Source: Opitutia bacterium
Lineage (GTDB): Bacteria > Verrucomicrobiota > Verrucomicrobiia > Opitutales > Seribacteraceae
Direction: 5' to 3'
Length of the DNA: 62,815 bases
NCBI GenBank assembly: GCA_002716045.1
Contig: PAZC01000026.1
Location: 8,406 to 71,220, forward strand
Positions 35,103 through 43,891 of this stretch are shown one piece after another (position 1 is the first letter of the stretch; every line of letters starts with the position of its first letter). Below the pieces are notes generated by a model. It made no database searches. It was given only the letters and a program-made list of their open reading frames with translations, and had not been told where the DNA came from. The position numbers and the translations under genes are program-made.

Positions 35103-36755
35103 ATGAAACTTTACCCACTAATTCTACTCTTTGCATTTGGCATGTCCTTTCTCGCAGGCTCCGCGTGCCCTCCAGTTGGAGAAGCCGTCGAGCCGGAAGC
35201 GACACCTGTTCAACCAACTCCATCGGATGACGATAAGGAGGTTGAAGAGAATCAGGATAGCGACACGAAAACTAGCGAAGGAGATTCTTCCTTACCTCAT
35301 TTTCTTGTAATCGGAGGCGGATACTCAGCCAGCGGCAACCAAGTGTCCCTCGAAAAAAACGTCCTCTATTTTCGTCGTGTACTAGGAGAACTCGATCTCA
35401 TCGAGGCTCCCCGTCACTTGCTTTTTGCCGATGGCAGGGACAGAGGCCGTGACCTGCAGTTCATGGATCCCGCTTTCGACATTCCCGAAGTAAACCGGGC
35501 ATTCGCCGAATTGCTTGGCAGTACCAAAGGCATAGCCAACCAGTATCGCTCCAATGGATTGGCCCCCAACGGACCCTCCTCCATTGCTGAAATTGACAAA
35601 TGGTTGAAAAACACGGGATCCAAATTGAAAGGCGATGACCGCTTGATGATGTATTTCACGGGACATGGAGGCAAGGGGGACAAGAAAACCCCGCAAAACA
35701 CCAATGTCTATCTTTGGAACAACCAAAAGTTGAAAATGAGCGACTTCACCAAGAAACTGGACCAGCTCCCGGTCGAAACACCAGTCATTCTCGTCATGGT
35801 GCAATGCTACAGTGGGGGATTCGCCAACGTCATATTCAAGGACGGAGACCCGAAAAAAGGCCTCGCCGAGCATCCTCGGGCAGGCTTCTTCGCTACTGTC
35901 CACAACCGCGTGGCCGCCGGGTGCACCCCAGACATCAGGGAAGAAAACTACCAGGAGTACAGCACCAACTTCTGGGAGGCCCTTTGCGGCAAAACACGGT
36001 TAGGAGCCACTATTGAAAAGCCGGACTTCGATGGAGACGGCAAAACCTCCTATGCCGAAGCTCATGCTCACGTCATCTTGTCCTCAGACACTATTGACAT
36101 ACCAATCAAGACATCCGATGCCTTTCTTCGTCGTTACTCGCAAACCCAACCCCCCAAGGAAAAAAAGGAGGGCGGCGAACAAAGCAAGGAATGGTTGTTG
36201 GCGGAGGATGATTATGCGAAAATCATCGAGCTTGCCGCTCCTCCCGAGCACGCCGTGCTACAGGGTTTGTCAGTCAAACTGGAACTGGAGGATGCCAACA
36301 GGCTGAAAGAAGCTAGGGACTTGATGAACGAACTGGAGAGTCAAAGAAAGAAATTGGCCGAGCAAAAGAAGAAGCCAGAAGCGGAGCGCAACGCGATCAA
36401 GAAAAAATTGGCCTCGGAGATTCGCAAGAGGTGGCCGGAAGTAGGCAATCCCTATCATCCGAATGCAAGGGCGCTCTTCCAGCCCGATCAATCCAAGCAA
36501 GTAATGGCTGTCCTCAAAAAGGGCGGTGAATGGAGCAAGTACCTAAAGGCAAAAGCCGCTATCTCGAGCTTGGAAAAAAAGCGATTTGAACTCGACCGAC
36601 GCAAAGTGAAGTGCATGCGCTTCATCCAAGTCTTGGAAAACGTTGCGCTGGAAGCAAACCTGCCGATCATGGCCGAGGAAAAAATCATCAAACGCCACAA
36701 GGAACTACGCGAACTGGAAAATGGCATACTTCCCTCCAACGAGCGGGGAACTTGA
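35103..36755 (+). CDS. Secreted caspase/legumain-like (clan CD) peptidase-type protein with C-terminal coiled coil
   Basis: 550 residues from the ATG at 35103 with signal peptide and Cys22 as possible lipidation site (FLAGSAC). After a disordered Glu/Asp-rich stretch (30-62), residues about 65-300 have the clan CD layout: beta-strand HFLVIGGGYSASG, catalytic His188 in YFTGHGGKGD, and catalytic Cys235 in VMVQCYSGGFAN, as in C13/C14 peptidases. From about 370 to the end the sequence is highly charged coiled coil (for example ESQRKKLAEQKKKPEAE). Substrate and partners are unknown. The gene stands alone, after a strong terminator. Confidence 0.75.
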   Translation: MKLYPLILLFAFGMSFLAGSACPPVGEAVEPEATPVQPTPSDDDKEVEENQDSDTKTSEGDSSLPHFLVIGGGYSASGNQVSLEKNVLYFRRVLGELDLIEAPRHLLFADGRDRGRDLQFMDPAFDIPEVNRAFAELLGSTKGIANQYRSNGLAPNGPSSIAEIDKWLKNTGSKLKGDDRLMMYFTGHGGKGDKKTPQNTNVYLWNNQKLKMSDFTKKLDQLPVETPVILVMVQCYSGGFANVIFKDGDPKKGLAEHPRAGFFATVHNRVAAGCTPDIREENYQEYSTNFWEALCGKTRLGATIEKPDFDGDGKTSYAEAHAHVILSSDTIDIPIKTSDAFLRRYSQTQPPKEKKEGGEQSKEWLLAEDDYAKIIELAAPPEHAVLQGLSVKLELEDANRLKEARDLMNELESQRKKLAEQKKKPEAERNAIKKKLASEIRKRWPEVGNPYHPNARALFQPDQSKQVMAVLKKGGEWSKYLKAKAAISSLEKKRFELDRRKVKCMRFIQVLENVALEANLPIMAEEKIIKRHKELRELENGILPSNERGT

Positions 36756-36778
36756 ATTTCGCGGCGAGCAGGAATTGC

Positions 36779-37375
36779 TCAGAAGCCAGCTTTGCGCAAC
36801 TCGCCTTGCAATTGCTGCTGGAAGGCCATGAGGTTTTCCTCACTCGGTTGATAACCTTCCTTGGGAGTGATGGCCAAGCGCCCGAACTGGTCCAACTGCC
36901 ATTGCATGGTGACACCGTCAGGAAAAGTAACCGCTCCACTGGCCAACGCGCCTGGGCGCATGACCTTGTCCACCTCTACCGAAACACCTGTGCTCTCAGC
37001 CTGATCGCCAGGCATTCCTTCGTCCTCATTGCCTGGAGCATCGACAGCAGGCTCTTGCCCGTCGGCCGCCGAAGGCTCACTCTCCGGTTCCGGTTCCGGC
37101 TCCGGTTCCGGCTCCGGGTCTTGCAAGGCAAGTTCGAGATCGTCGACGAGAAATCGAGTTTCCATGTAGGTAAGGGTGAGGCCATGTTCGGAAGCAAGCC
37201 TCTTCTGGACGTCGGAAAGGCCAAGGCCCTCGTTAATCCAACGAGCCACTTCACGCTTGCCCTCATCGTTCAAGCATCCGTCGGCAACAAGCGGAGATTC
37301 GGAGGAGCCCGAAGGCTCATCGGTTGGAGAAATCGAACTTTCTTGGGGAGAGTCGGAGTAATCAGAGGCGATCAT
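36779..37375 (-). CDS. Hypothetical protein with Glu/Pro repeat linker, next to dnaA
   Basis: 198 residues from the ATG at 37375. An N-terminal helical region (EGKREVARWINEGLGLSDVQ) resembles a small helix-turn-helix-like fold; then comes a low-complexity EPEPEPEP linker (about residues 88-97); the C-terminal part (GAVTFPDGVTMQWQLDQFGR and MAFQQQLQGELRKAGF) looks like a separate small domain. No known family is recognised with confidence. It follows dnaA on the same strand by 50 bases and may be expressed with it. Confidence 0.6.
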   Translation of the reverse strand: MIASDYSDSPQESSISPTDEPSGSSESPLVADGCLNDEGKREVARWINEGLGLSDVQKRLASEHGLTLTYMETRFLVDDLELALQDPEPEPEPEPEPESEPSAADGQEPAVDAPGNEDEGMPGDQAESTGVSVEVDKVMRPGALASGAVTFPDGVTMQWQLDQFGRLAITPKEGYQPSEENLMAFQQQLQGELRKAGF

Positions 37376-37425
37376 GATGTTTGGGGCATGGCTTGGGACA
37401 AGGAGGCACAAAGCCCTACTAGCCG

Positions 37426-38853
37426 TCACTCCACGCCGTGCGAGAGTTGCTCGGTGAGATAATCCACACTTCGTTTCACCGAAGCATCCTGATCCATCAT
37501 GTTCTCGACGGTTTTGCAAGCGTGGATAACGGTTCCATGATCCCTGCCGCCAAAGGAATCCCCTATCTCCTGAAGAGAATGATCGGTGAGGACGCGGCTC
37601 AAATACATCGCGACTTGGCGCGGAAACGCTATGTTATTGGGTCTCCGGCGGCTAACCATGTCGGCCATTCGCAAGTGGTAATATTCAGTGACTTTCTTCT
37701 GAATCTTCTCAATCGAAATGCGACTGAGGGCTTCCTCCTGCAAAATATCATGAAGAAGCCGGCCCACTGTCTCGATATCAACAGGTTTCTTGACGAGGGT
37801 TGCATAGCTGGCCACGCGGGTCAGGGCACCCTCCATTCGACGTACGTTGCGAGCCACGCTCTTGGCTAAAAACTCAAGGATTTCCACCGAAAGATCCACT
37901 TTCATGGCGGCGGCCTTTTTTGAAAGAATGGCTACGCGAGTCTCCAAGTCAGGAGGCTGGATATCGGAAACCATGCCCCATTGAAAACGAGAAAGAAGAC
38001 GGCTCTCCAACTTGTTGATCTCACCTGCGGGACGATCACTGGTGAGGACAATTTGGCGTTGCGACTCGAAGAGTTCGTTGAAGGTATGGAAGAATTCTTC
38101 CTGAATGCGTTCCTTGCCAGCTAGAAATTGAACGTCATCGATTAGCAATAGGTCGACTTCCCTGTAATGCCGACGAAACTGGGTTAGGGTATTTTCCTGA
38201 ATTGCCCGGATGAATTCGTTGGTGAACTTCTCGCAGGAAACGTAACGAATCTTGAGATCGGGAAAGCCTTCCAAAGTATGATGCGCGACCGCATGCATGA
38301 GGTGCGTTTTACCCAAACCGGTTTCACCGTATAGAAAAAGCGGATTATAAGCTTGGGCAGGCGCGTTGGCAACCGCCACGCAAGCTGCCTGAGCCAATTG
38401 GTTGCCCGGACCAACGACAAAACTCTCAAAGGTATTACGTGGGTTGATCGGTTGACGGGCGCCCAGTCGAGAACTCAAGCGGTTCTCGTTTTTTGCACCA
38501 TCCGTCCGGGGTAATCTCGACCCACTCGAAGCTGGTCGCTCGACCCGAGACTTTCCGGACTGCTCGTCCACGCTCTCGGGAGAAACCAAATTAACCTCCA
38601 TGTCACGTCCCGCTACTTGTGACATCTCCTTCCTTACCAACTCCATGAAGTTGTCCTGTATCCAAATCGCGGAAAATTCATTGGGAGCAAGCAATTCAAC
38701 AAAATCAGCCTCCACCTTGGTCGGCTCAATCTTGGAAAACCACATCTCATAAGTATCACCAGGCAAGGAATCTCGCAATGTAGTACGCACGGCGTCCCAT
38801 AACTCCGTCGCGGAATCAGTCGAGGTCAAGTTCGTGGAGTGCTTTTTATTCAC
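37426..38853 (-). CDS. dnaA: Chromosomal replication initiator protein DnaA
   Basis: 475 residues with all four DnaA domains: N-terminal helicase-interacting region, a variable linker (95-135), AAA+ core with Walker A GETGLGKT (176-183) and Walker B LLIDDVQFL, and the C-terminal DNA-binding domain with RDHGTVIHACKTV recognising DnaA boxes. The start is a GTG at 38853 (GTG AAT AAA). A DnaA-box sequence TTATTCACA (38846-38854) covers that start codon, so autoregulation by DnaA is plausible. It initiates replication at oriC. Confidence 0.97.
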   Translation of the reverse strand: MNKKHSTNLTSTDSATELWDAVRTTLRDSLPGDTYEMWFSKIEPTKVEADFVELLAPNEFSAIWIQDNFMELVRKEMSQVAGRDMEVNLVSPESVDEQSGKSRVERPASSGSRLPRTDGAKNENRLSSRLGARQPINPRNTFESFVVGPGNQLAQAACVAVANAPAQAYNPLFLYGETGLGKTHLMHAVAHHTLEGFPDLKIRYVSCEKFTNEFIRAIQENTLTQFRRHYREVDLLLIDDVQFLAGKERIQEEFFHTFNELFESQRQIVLTSDRPAGEINKLESRLLSRFQWGMVSDIQPPDLETRVAILSKKAAAMKVDLSVEILEFLAKSVARNVRRMEGALTRVASYATLVKKPVDIETVGRLLHDILQEEALSRISIEKIQKKVTEYYHLRMADMVSRRRPNNIAFPRQVAMYLSRVLTDHSLQEIGDSFGGRDHGTVIHACKTVENMMDQDASVKRSVDYLTEQLSHGVE

Positions 38854-39242
38854 AGCTTTTCTAAAGTGCGTCCTAAATCAATCTAAAGTACAAACCTCGG
38901 CATGAAACCATCGTTTTTCTCATGTTTGGAGCAAAAGGAACACAGATCACTTAAAGTTAGCTCATTTTCCCCATTATCTACTGAAATACAGCGACTTAGG
39001 TAAATTACCATCGGTTTGTGGGTCATGGGGTGGATGAAAAGGGATTAGAAGGAGGACTTTGTTATTCTTGGCAGAAGGACCAACAGTAACCAAGAAAAAA
39101 AGAATGCTTACAAGGGTAACTTTCTCACAAGTTATTCACAGCGGGCAGTCGATAAGTGGGCAGAGATTTTTTTCCTCCCTAACACAAATGGTTTACAAAA
39201 CTTTGACATGGGTGGCAGAGGGCAAAAAAAAGTCCGATTTTT
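38846..39242. other. Possible oriC / regulatory region between dnaA and hprK
   Basis: The ~390-base gap between dnaA and hprK is AT-rich and free of convincing genes. It has a DnaA-box-like TTATTCACA at 39132-39140 and a second at 38846-38854 over the dnaA start. Runs of A and T at 39224-39250 may end hprK-direction or start melting. An ORF-like stretch at 39059-39280 has no protein features. Only two good boxes are seen, fewer than in many origins, so this is a candidate only. Confidence 0.35.
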
Positions 39243-40208
39243 TTATTCTTTATTCATTTCGGCTAGAAGTTTGTCACTAAATTCCTTGGCCGGATCATGC
39301 CCAATCAACTTAAGTGCCTGAACCATTACGGCCACCTCCACCAAACGAGCCATGTCACGGCCCGGTCGAATCGGAATTTCCATGTGCGGGACACCGGCTC
39401 CGAGGATTTCGAAATGTTTTTCATCCAGGCCGGTGCGCTCTACTTCCATGCCCGGCTCCCATTCGATGAAGGTAACCACCACCTCGATCCGTTTCTCTAT
39501 GCGGACGGCTTGCACACCGAAAAGTTCCACCACGTTAACGATCCCAATTCCCCGGCACTCCATGTAACCTCTATTCAGATCGGGACTGGTTCCGACCGGC
39601 GTGGTATGATCGCTGAGGAGCTTGACCCGGACGACGTCGTCTGCAACCAAGCTGTGACCGCGGTGGAGCAAGGCAATGGCAGTCTCGCTTTTACCAGAGC
39701 CACTTTCACCCCGAATGAGGACCCCGATTCCTCGAACATCCATCAGTGTTCCATGCAAGGAAGTGCGCGGGGCAAAGCGTTCCTCAAGCAAGACGGTGGC
39801 GGCAGTGCTGAATTCCTTGGAAGTTAGAGGGGTGCGGAAAAGCGGCACTCCAAATTTCTCCATTACCTGGAGCATTACTTTGGTTGGAGCAAAATTCCGG
39901 CTAATTACAATGCAAGGAATCTTTCGCTCCAACATGGAGGTAAGGGTTGTTTTTTGTCGGTGATCAGATAGTTCCCTCAGGAAAGACATTTCACCCGCGC
40001 CAAAGAGTTGAATGCGTTTGTTGGCAAAATACTTGAAATGCCCGGTCAATGTAAGGGCGGGGCGGTTGATGCTTTTTTCACGCACCTTGGAGCGAGCCAA
40101 TGTCTCGGGTTTGGAAACCAATCTCAATTTCAATGGACCCTTGAAAGACTCGTAAAAATCACGAACGGCTATGCTCTCGATGATTTTCATGGATTGGCGG
40201 CTCGGCAT
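39243..40208 (-). CDS. hprK: HPr kinase/phosphorylase
   Basis: 321 residues from the ATG at 40208. [20 protein letters not shown] followed by [20 protein letters not shown] gives the conserved His (152), P-loop GESGSGKS (167-174) and the ADD signature, which are characteristic of HprK. The C-terminal [21 protein letters not shown] completes the family pattern. It phosphorylates HPr or an Npr-type paralogue on serine for metabolic control. Placement right after lptB mirrors the LPS-transport/PTS-Ntr gene neighbourhood (lptA-lptB-rpoN-hpf-ptsN-hprK) of Proteobacteria, with the intervening genes missing. An ATG at 40190 is an alternative. Confidence 0.94.
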   Translation of the reverse strand: MPSRQSMKIIESIAVRDFYESFKGPLKLRLVSKPETLARSKVREKSINRPALTLTGHFKYFANKRIQLFGAGEMSFLRELSDHRQKTTLTSMLERKIPCIVISRNFAPTKVMLQVMEKFGVPLFRTPLTSKEFSTAATVLLEERFAPRTSLHGTLMDVRGIGVLIRGESGSGKSETAIALLHRGHSLVADDVVRVKLLSDHTTPVGTSPDLNRGYMECRGIGIVNVVELFGVQAVRIEKRIEVVVTFIEWEPGMEVERTGLDEKHFEILGAGVPHMEIPIRPGRDMARLVEVAVMVQALKLIGHDPAKEFSDKLLAEMNKE

Positions 40209-40242
40209 GGCAAATACAATTTGGCGGTTCGTTTTCAGGCAG

Positions 40243-40974
40243 TCAAACGGAGAAATCTTCTCCCAAATAAAGTTTTTTGCTTCTCTCGTCGTTGAGGAGA
40301 GTTTCGGAGTCTCCTGAAAGAAGGACCTTTCCATCATGAAGAAGATAGGCGCGATCCACGATGCTCAGAGTTTCCCTTACGTTGTGGTCGGTGATCAGCA
40401 CACCGATGCCCTTGTCTCGAAGTCCTCGAACAATTTTTTGCACCTCGCTCACGCTAATTGGATCAATTCCCCCGAAAGGTTCGTCCATGAGAAGAAACTT
40501 CGGTTGAGTGACAAGTGCTCGACTGATTTCGAGGCGCCGACATTCGCCGCCGCTCAAGGTAAATGCCTTGGATCGCGAAAGTTTCTCCAAACCCAGTTCA
40601 TGAAGATGAAACTGCACGCGCTCTTCTCGTTCACGGGAGGATAGAGGCAAAGTTTCGGCGATTGCCCTGAGATTATCTTCCACCGAAAGTTTGCGGAACA
40701 CGGACGTTTCCTGTGGCAAGTAGCCTATACCCCTGCGGGCGCGCATGTACATGGGCAACGGAGTGATGTCATCGTCATCGAGACGTATCAGGCCCGAAGT
40801 CGGCTTGAGCAAACCAACGACAGCATGGAAGGTAGTTGTCTTTCCCGCTCCATTAGGTCCGAGGAGACCGACCACTTCGCCCGTGGAAACCTCGACGTTG
40901 ACTTTGCGAACCACTTCACGGTCACCGAAACGCTTGACCAGATCGAGGGTTCGAATACGGGAAGATGAACTCAC
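40243..40974 (-). CDS. lptB: LPS export ABC transporter ATP-binding protein LptB
   Basis: 243 residues with Walker [12 protein letters not shown]-loop [16 protein letters not shown] signature [15 protein letters not shown], Walker [14 protein letters not shown] and H-loop ITDHNV. The LPQE and DEPFGGIDP wording is the LptB subtype rather than LivF/G. It drives LPS extraction from the inner membrane together with LptFG. The start is GTG (40974), overlapping the stop of the upstream gene by 4 bases, so translation is coupled. LptFG are not in the window. Confidence 0.96.
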   Translation of the reverse strand: MSSSSRIRTLDLVKRFGDREVVRKVNVEVSTGEVVGLLGPNGAGKTTTFHAVVGLLKPTSGLIRLDDDDITPLPMYMRARRGIGYLPQETSVFRKLSVEDNLRAIAETLPLSSREREERVQFHLHELGLEKLSRSKAFTLSGGECRRLEISRALVTQPKFLLMDEPFGGIDPISVSEVQKIVRGLRDKGIGVLITDHNVRETLSIVDRAYLLHDGKVLLSGDSETLLNDERSKKLYLGEDFSV

Positions 40975-41978
40975 GGCCGAGGAGAAGGTTCTTCGATTGG
41001 CGAATCGCTTCCGGGAGTCTCCTTCTTGCGTTTCTCGATATCTTTGCCAAACACGCCTAGATCACCGATGGGTGGCAAGGTAACTTCTGCCCGGGTCTCG
41101 CCTGGCTTGGAGTGGACCTCGGCGCGGCGCTGGCCACGATGAAGAATGATCTTATGCCCCTCCGCCTTGCCTTGGTCATCAAAGACCACGGGGGCTTCCT
41201 CCAACGCAATGGTACCTGCAGCAACGTCAATAGTTGCCTTGCCAGCCACTGCGGAGCGTTGCCTTTGCTCTATGCGCACACGACCCGTGGCGAAGATATT
41301 GGCAATGGATCCGAACGCCCCAGCCTCTCCTTCTTCTTCGGGAGAGCGGGAGGAGATCACTTCCAGTCGGTCACAGGTCACGCTGAGGTTGTGCCCTACA
41401 ATCTGGACGTTACCGACGAAAAGAAACCTGTGGTCCTTGTCGGTGGTAAGCAATTCGAGCTTGTCGCTGAAGATGCGGGTCTGGCCCTTCTCCTTTGGCA
41501 GCGGCCTCAACGGAACGTCTTTATTTTCCGAGTCACAGCCACTGGCGAGGAAGTCGGTCAAGGTGGCCTTGAAGTTGGCTTTGACGTCATCATGGATTAG
41601 GACCTGACGATCCTTGCCCTTCCAACTCCAACCTTTGCCGGTTATCTCATAATCGGGCCCAACGAGGTGAATGGGTTGGTCACTGGCGGCCTCGCTTTTC
41701 TTGAGAAAAAAACGGGAGGATGAACTGCGAAGGCGCAGATCCGTGGTCCCAGGGCGGTCAACCGCAAAAGTCCGCAGGTCCATCTCGAGAACAGTGGCCT
41801 CGTCATTCGGGAGGTGCCGCAGTTCCTTTCCCCTCAGCATCGAAAGAGGTCGTCCTTCTTGGTCAAATTGAGGAATGGCAAAGTCACGGATGGCGGTGGT
41901 TAACTCCGGTTGAGCCTCAAGAACAGAGACCACAAAAAGGTGGAGGAACATGTGGAGAAATATAAAGTCGGATTTCAT
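40971..41978 (-). CDS. LptC-like plus LptA/OstA-like composite LPS transport protein
   Basis: 335 residues from the ATG at 41978 with an N-terminal membrane anchor (FIFLHMFLHLFVVSVLEA). Residues about 25-165 read like LptC (AIRDFAIPQFDQEGRPLSML with GKELRHLPNDEATVL). From about 185 the sequence matches the LptA/OstA fold (RIFSDKLELLTTDKDHRFLF, GNVQIVGHNLSVTCDRLEV, FATGRVRIEQRQRSAVAGKA, LEEAPVVFDDQGKAEGHKI). It ends in a disordered Lys/Glu/Pro tail. I infer a single protein covering both the inner-membrane LptC and bridging LptA roles. Coupled to lptB. Confidence 0.75.
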   Translation of the reverse strand: MKSDFIFLHMFLHLFVVSVLEAQPELTTAIRDFAIPQFDQEGRPLSMLRGKELRHLPNDEATVLEMDLRTFAVDRPGTTDLRLRSSSSRFFLKKSEAASDQPIHLVGPDYEITGKGWSWKGKDRQVLIHDDVKANFKATLTDFLASGCDSENKDVPLRPLPKEKGQTRIFSDKLELLTTDKDHRFLFVGNVQIVGHNLSVTCDRLEVISSRSPEEEGEAGAFGSIANIFATGRVRIEQRQRSAVAGKATIDVAAGTIALEEAPVVFDDQGKAEGHKIILHRGQRRAEVHSKPGETRAEVTLPPIGDLGVFGKDIEKRKKETPGSDSPIEEPSPRP

Positions 41979-41991
41979 TTCGGACAAAGGC

Positions 41992-42816
41992 TCAGGCTCC
42001 CTTCGGTTGGACCGAGGGAGAAGAGCCCCGTTTCCTCAAGTAGAGTAAAATGCGGGCAAGTTGCAAGACGAACAAAGGAGAGAACCATATAAGGGTCTCT
42101 ACAACTTGCTCGTCACCGCTGCCCAATCCCCCTTTGCCCGCCCATGCTTTGTGATAGAAAAGAATGGGGATAAGCAGATAGACGAGGCGATGAAGTTTTT
42201 TCCAGCGGCGACCTCCCATTTTGCGCACCATCCAATCATTGCTGGTAACGGCCATGACCAGCAATACGAAGAAGGCCGCTAATCCAGCCTGCACGTAAAG
42301 TATGTTATCCCATTCATTCAAAAGTCGTTGCAAACCATCGTCGAAATACAAAGTGAAATGCAAGCAGGCATAGAAAAAACACGCCAATCCCAACAAGCGG
42401 CGATGGCGATTCAATGCGCTGATCAAGAGTACGCGGGGAAACAGTCTTCTCAGCGGCGTGAGGCAAAGAACTATTATAAAGCAAGCCATGGCGTATTCTC
42501 CCGTGTCATCCGTGAGAATCTCGTTTAAATTGGCGCCCTCGGCCAAGTTCCCGGAGACAACTACCTTGCCATCGGAATCATCGGGAACCCTTTCCGGGGT
42601 AGCATCGAGAAATTCCTCGTCGGTAACGGTGAAGGAAAAGGATTCCTCTTCTTCGGCAGCATTGGGTTCCTCCGATACCAGTGGAGGTTGTTCAGGCAAA
42701 GCGCCATTGGTCTCCAACTCCTCCAGATAAGTCCAGATCAAGCTAGCAAAAGGCAGGACCACCAGTGGAAAGGCAAACCACTTGGAGGAAAGAAGTTGAG
42801 CGATTCGGCGGTTCAT
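41992..42816 (-). CDS. msrQ: MsrQ-type haem-binding membrane subunit of methionine sulfoxide reductase
   Basis: 274 residues with six hydrophobic segments and conserved histidines in LNRHRRLLGLACFFYACLHF and KLHRLVYLLIPILFYH, as in MsrQ/YedZ (haem b and flavin). It supplies electrons from the quinone pool to MsrP in the periplasm. Between the first membrane segment and the next (residues about 33-105) there is an unusual acidic insertion (EEPNAAEEEESFSFTVTDEE). It is 12 bases downstream of msrP on the same strand. Confidence 0.9.
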   Translation of the reverse strand: MNRRIAQLLSSKWFAFPLVVLPFASLIWTYLEELETNGALPEQPPLVSEEPNAAEEEESFSFTVTDEEFLDATPERVPDDSDGKVVVSGNLAEGANLNEILTDDTGEYAMACFIIVLCLTPLRRLFPRVLLISALNRHRRLLGLACFFYACLHFTLYFDDGLQRLLNEWDNILYVQAGLAAFFVLLVMAVTSNDWMVRKMGGRRWKKLHRLVYLLIPILFYHKAWAGKGGLGSGDEQVVETLIWFSPLFVLQLARILLYLRKRGSSPSVQPKGA

Positions 42817-42828
42817 GACCGCATCAGG

Positions 42829-43794
42829 CTAAAAGTTTTTCTTGAGGTCCATTCCCTCGTAGAGATGGCCCACTTCCTTTTGGTATCCGTTGAACTTCAG
42901 AGTGGGGATACGATCCGCAAATGCGCCGGCGCCTATGACGCGCTCACGCGCCTGCGACCAACGTGGGTGCGCCACCTCGGGATTAACGTTGGCATAGAAG
43001 CCATATTCTCGAGGAGCCGCAGCATTCCAAAGTGTGCTTGGCTGCTTGTCTGTGAAATCAATCCTTACAATCGACTTGATGCACTTGAAACCATATTTCC
43101 AAGGGACCACCAAGCGCAGAGGAGCTCCATTTTGGTTGGGCAAGGCGCGACCATAGATGCCAGTAGCCAAGAAACTAAGTTCGTTGTTGGCCTCGTCCAT
43201 GCGAAGGCCTTCGGTATAAGGCCAATCATAATAGGGGTATTTCTGGAAGCCGGGCCCTGCCTTCTTGTCCAGGAAAGTGGTAAATTTAAGATACTTTGCC
43301 TTAGAGGTAGGCTTGGCCTTCTTGATCAGTTTGTTCAGTGGGAAACCATCCCAAGGTATCACCATGGACCATGCCTCCACGCAACGGAAACGGTAGACTC
43401 GCTGCTCAGGCGCCATCTCCTTGGCCAACTCGTTGACGTCGAGTTTGAGAGGTTTCTCTACATGGCCACCTATCTCGATGGTCCAGGGCTCTGTCTTCCA
43501 GCCACGGTTGGCGAGAATCCTGGGCTCGAACTTGTCAGTGGAAAACTCGTAGAAATTATTGTAGCCCGTGACATACTTGAACTCCGTAGGTTTGGTGCCC
43601 TTCGGAGGCAAATACTTCTTGTTGAGCTTGGTCGGAAATCCCTCCGTGGCACCCTCCGCCAACGAGGAGAAAACAAGGGGAGAGGCGGTAGCCAAACCCA
43701 GCGCTTTAATCATACGGCGGCGGGAAAGATAAGCATCCTCGGAGGTAACCTCCGATTCCCGCAACTCCCAATCCTTGGCAATCTTGATCTGCAT
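42829..43794 (-). CDS. msrP: Protein-methionine-sulfoxide reductase catalytic subunit MsrP
   Basis: 321 residues. The N-terminus has a Tat-type signal (YLSRRRMIKALGLATASPLV), and the molybdenum-cofactor domain carries the ligand Cys in YRFRCVEAWSMVIPWDGFPL, with NGAPLRLVVPWKYGFKCIKS downstream, all matching MsrP/YedY. It repairs periplasmic proteins by reducing methionine sulfoxide. It needs molybdopterin and is secreted folded by Tat. Next to msrQ as in the usual two-gene operon. Confidence 0.96.
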   Translation of the reverse strand: MQIKIAKDWELRESEVTSEDAYLSRRRMIKALGLATASPLVFSSLAEGATEGFPTKLNKKYLPPKGTKPTEFKYVTGYNNFYEFSTDKFEPRILANRGWKTEPWTIEIGGHVEKPLKLDVNELAKEMAPEQRVYRFRCVEAWSMVIPWDGFPLNKLIKKAKPTSKAKYLKFTTFLDKKAGPGFQKYPYYDWPYTEGLRMDEANNELSFLATGIYGRALPNQNGAPLRLVVPWKYGFKCIKSIVRIDFTDKQPSTLWNAAAPREYGFYANVNPEVAHPRWSQARERVIGAGAFADRIPTLKFNGYQKEVGHLYEGMDLKKNF

Positions 43795-43891
43795 AAAAAG
43801 TCTATAATAAGCTTAATTTCCTCTAACTCGCAAAAGACGTCACTTGATTAAGATGAGCCCTTGACCGAAAAAAAGCAACCTCGAGAAGCAA

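Noticed and set aside
37081-37116. CRISPR-like or tandem repeat array
   Set aside because: The repeat units are codon-level Glu-Pro repeats inside a coding region with no spacers.
39059-39280. Plus-strand reading frame in the dnaA-hprK gap
   Set aside because: No recognisable features, A/T-run composition, and overlap with candidate DnaA box and hprK end.
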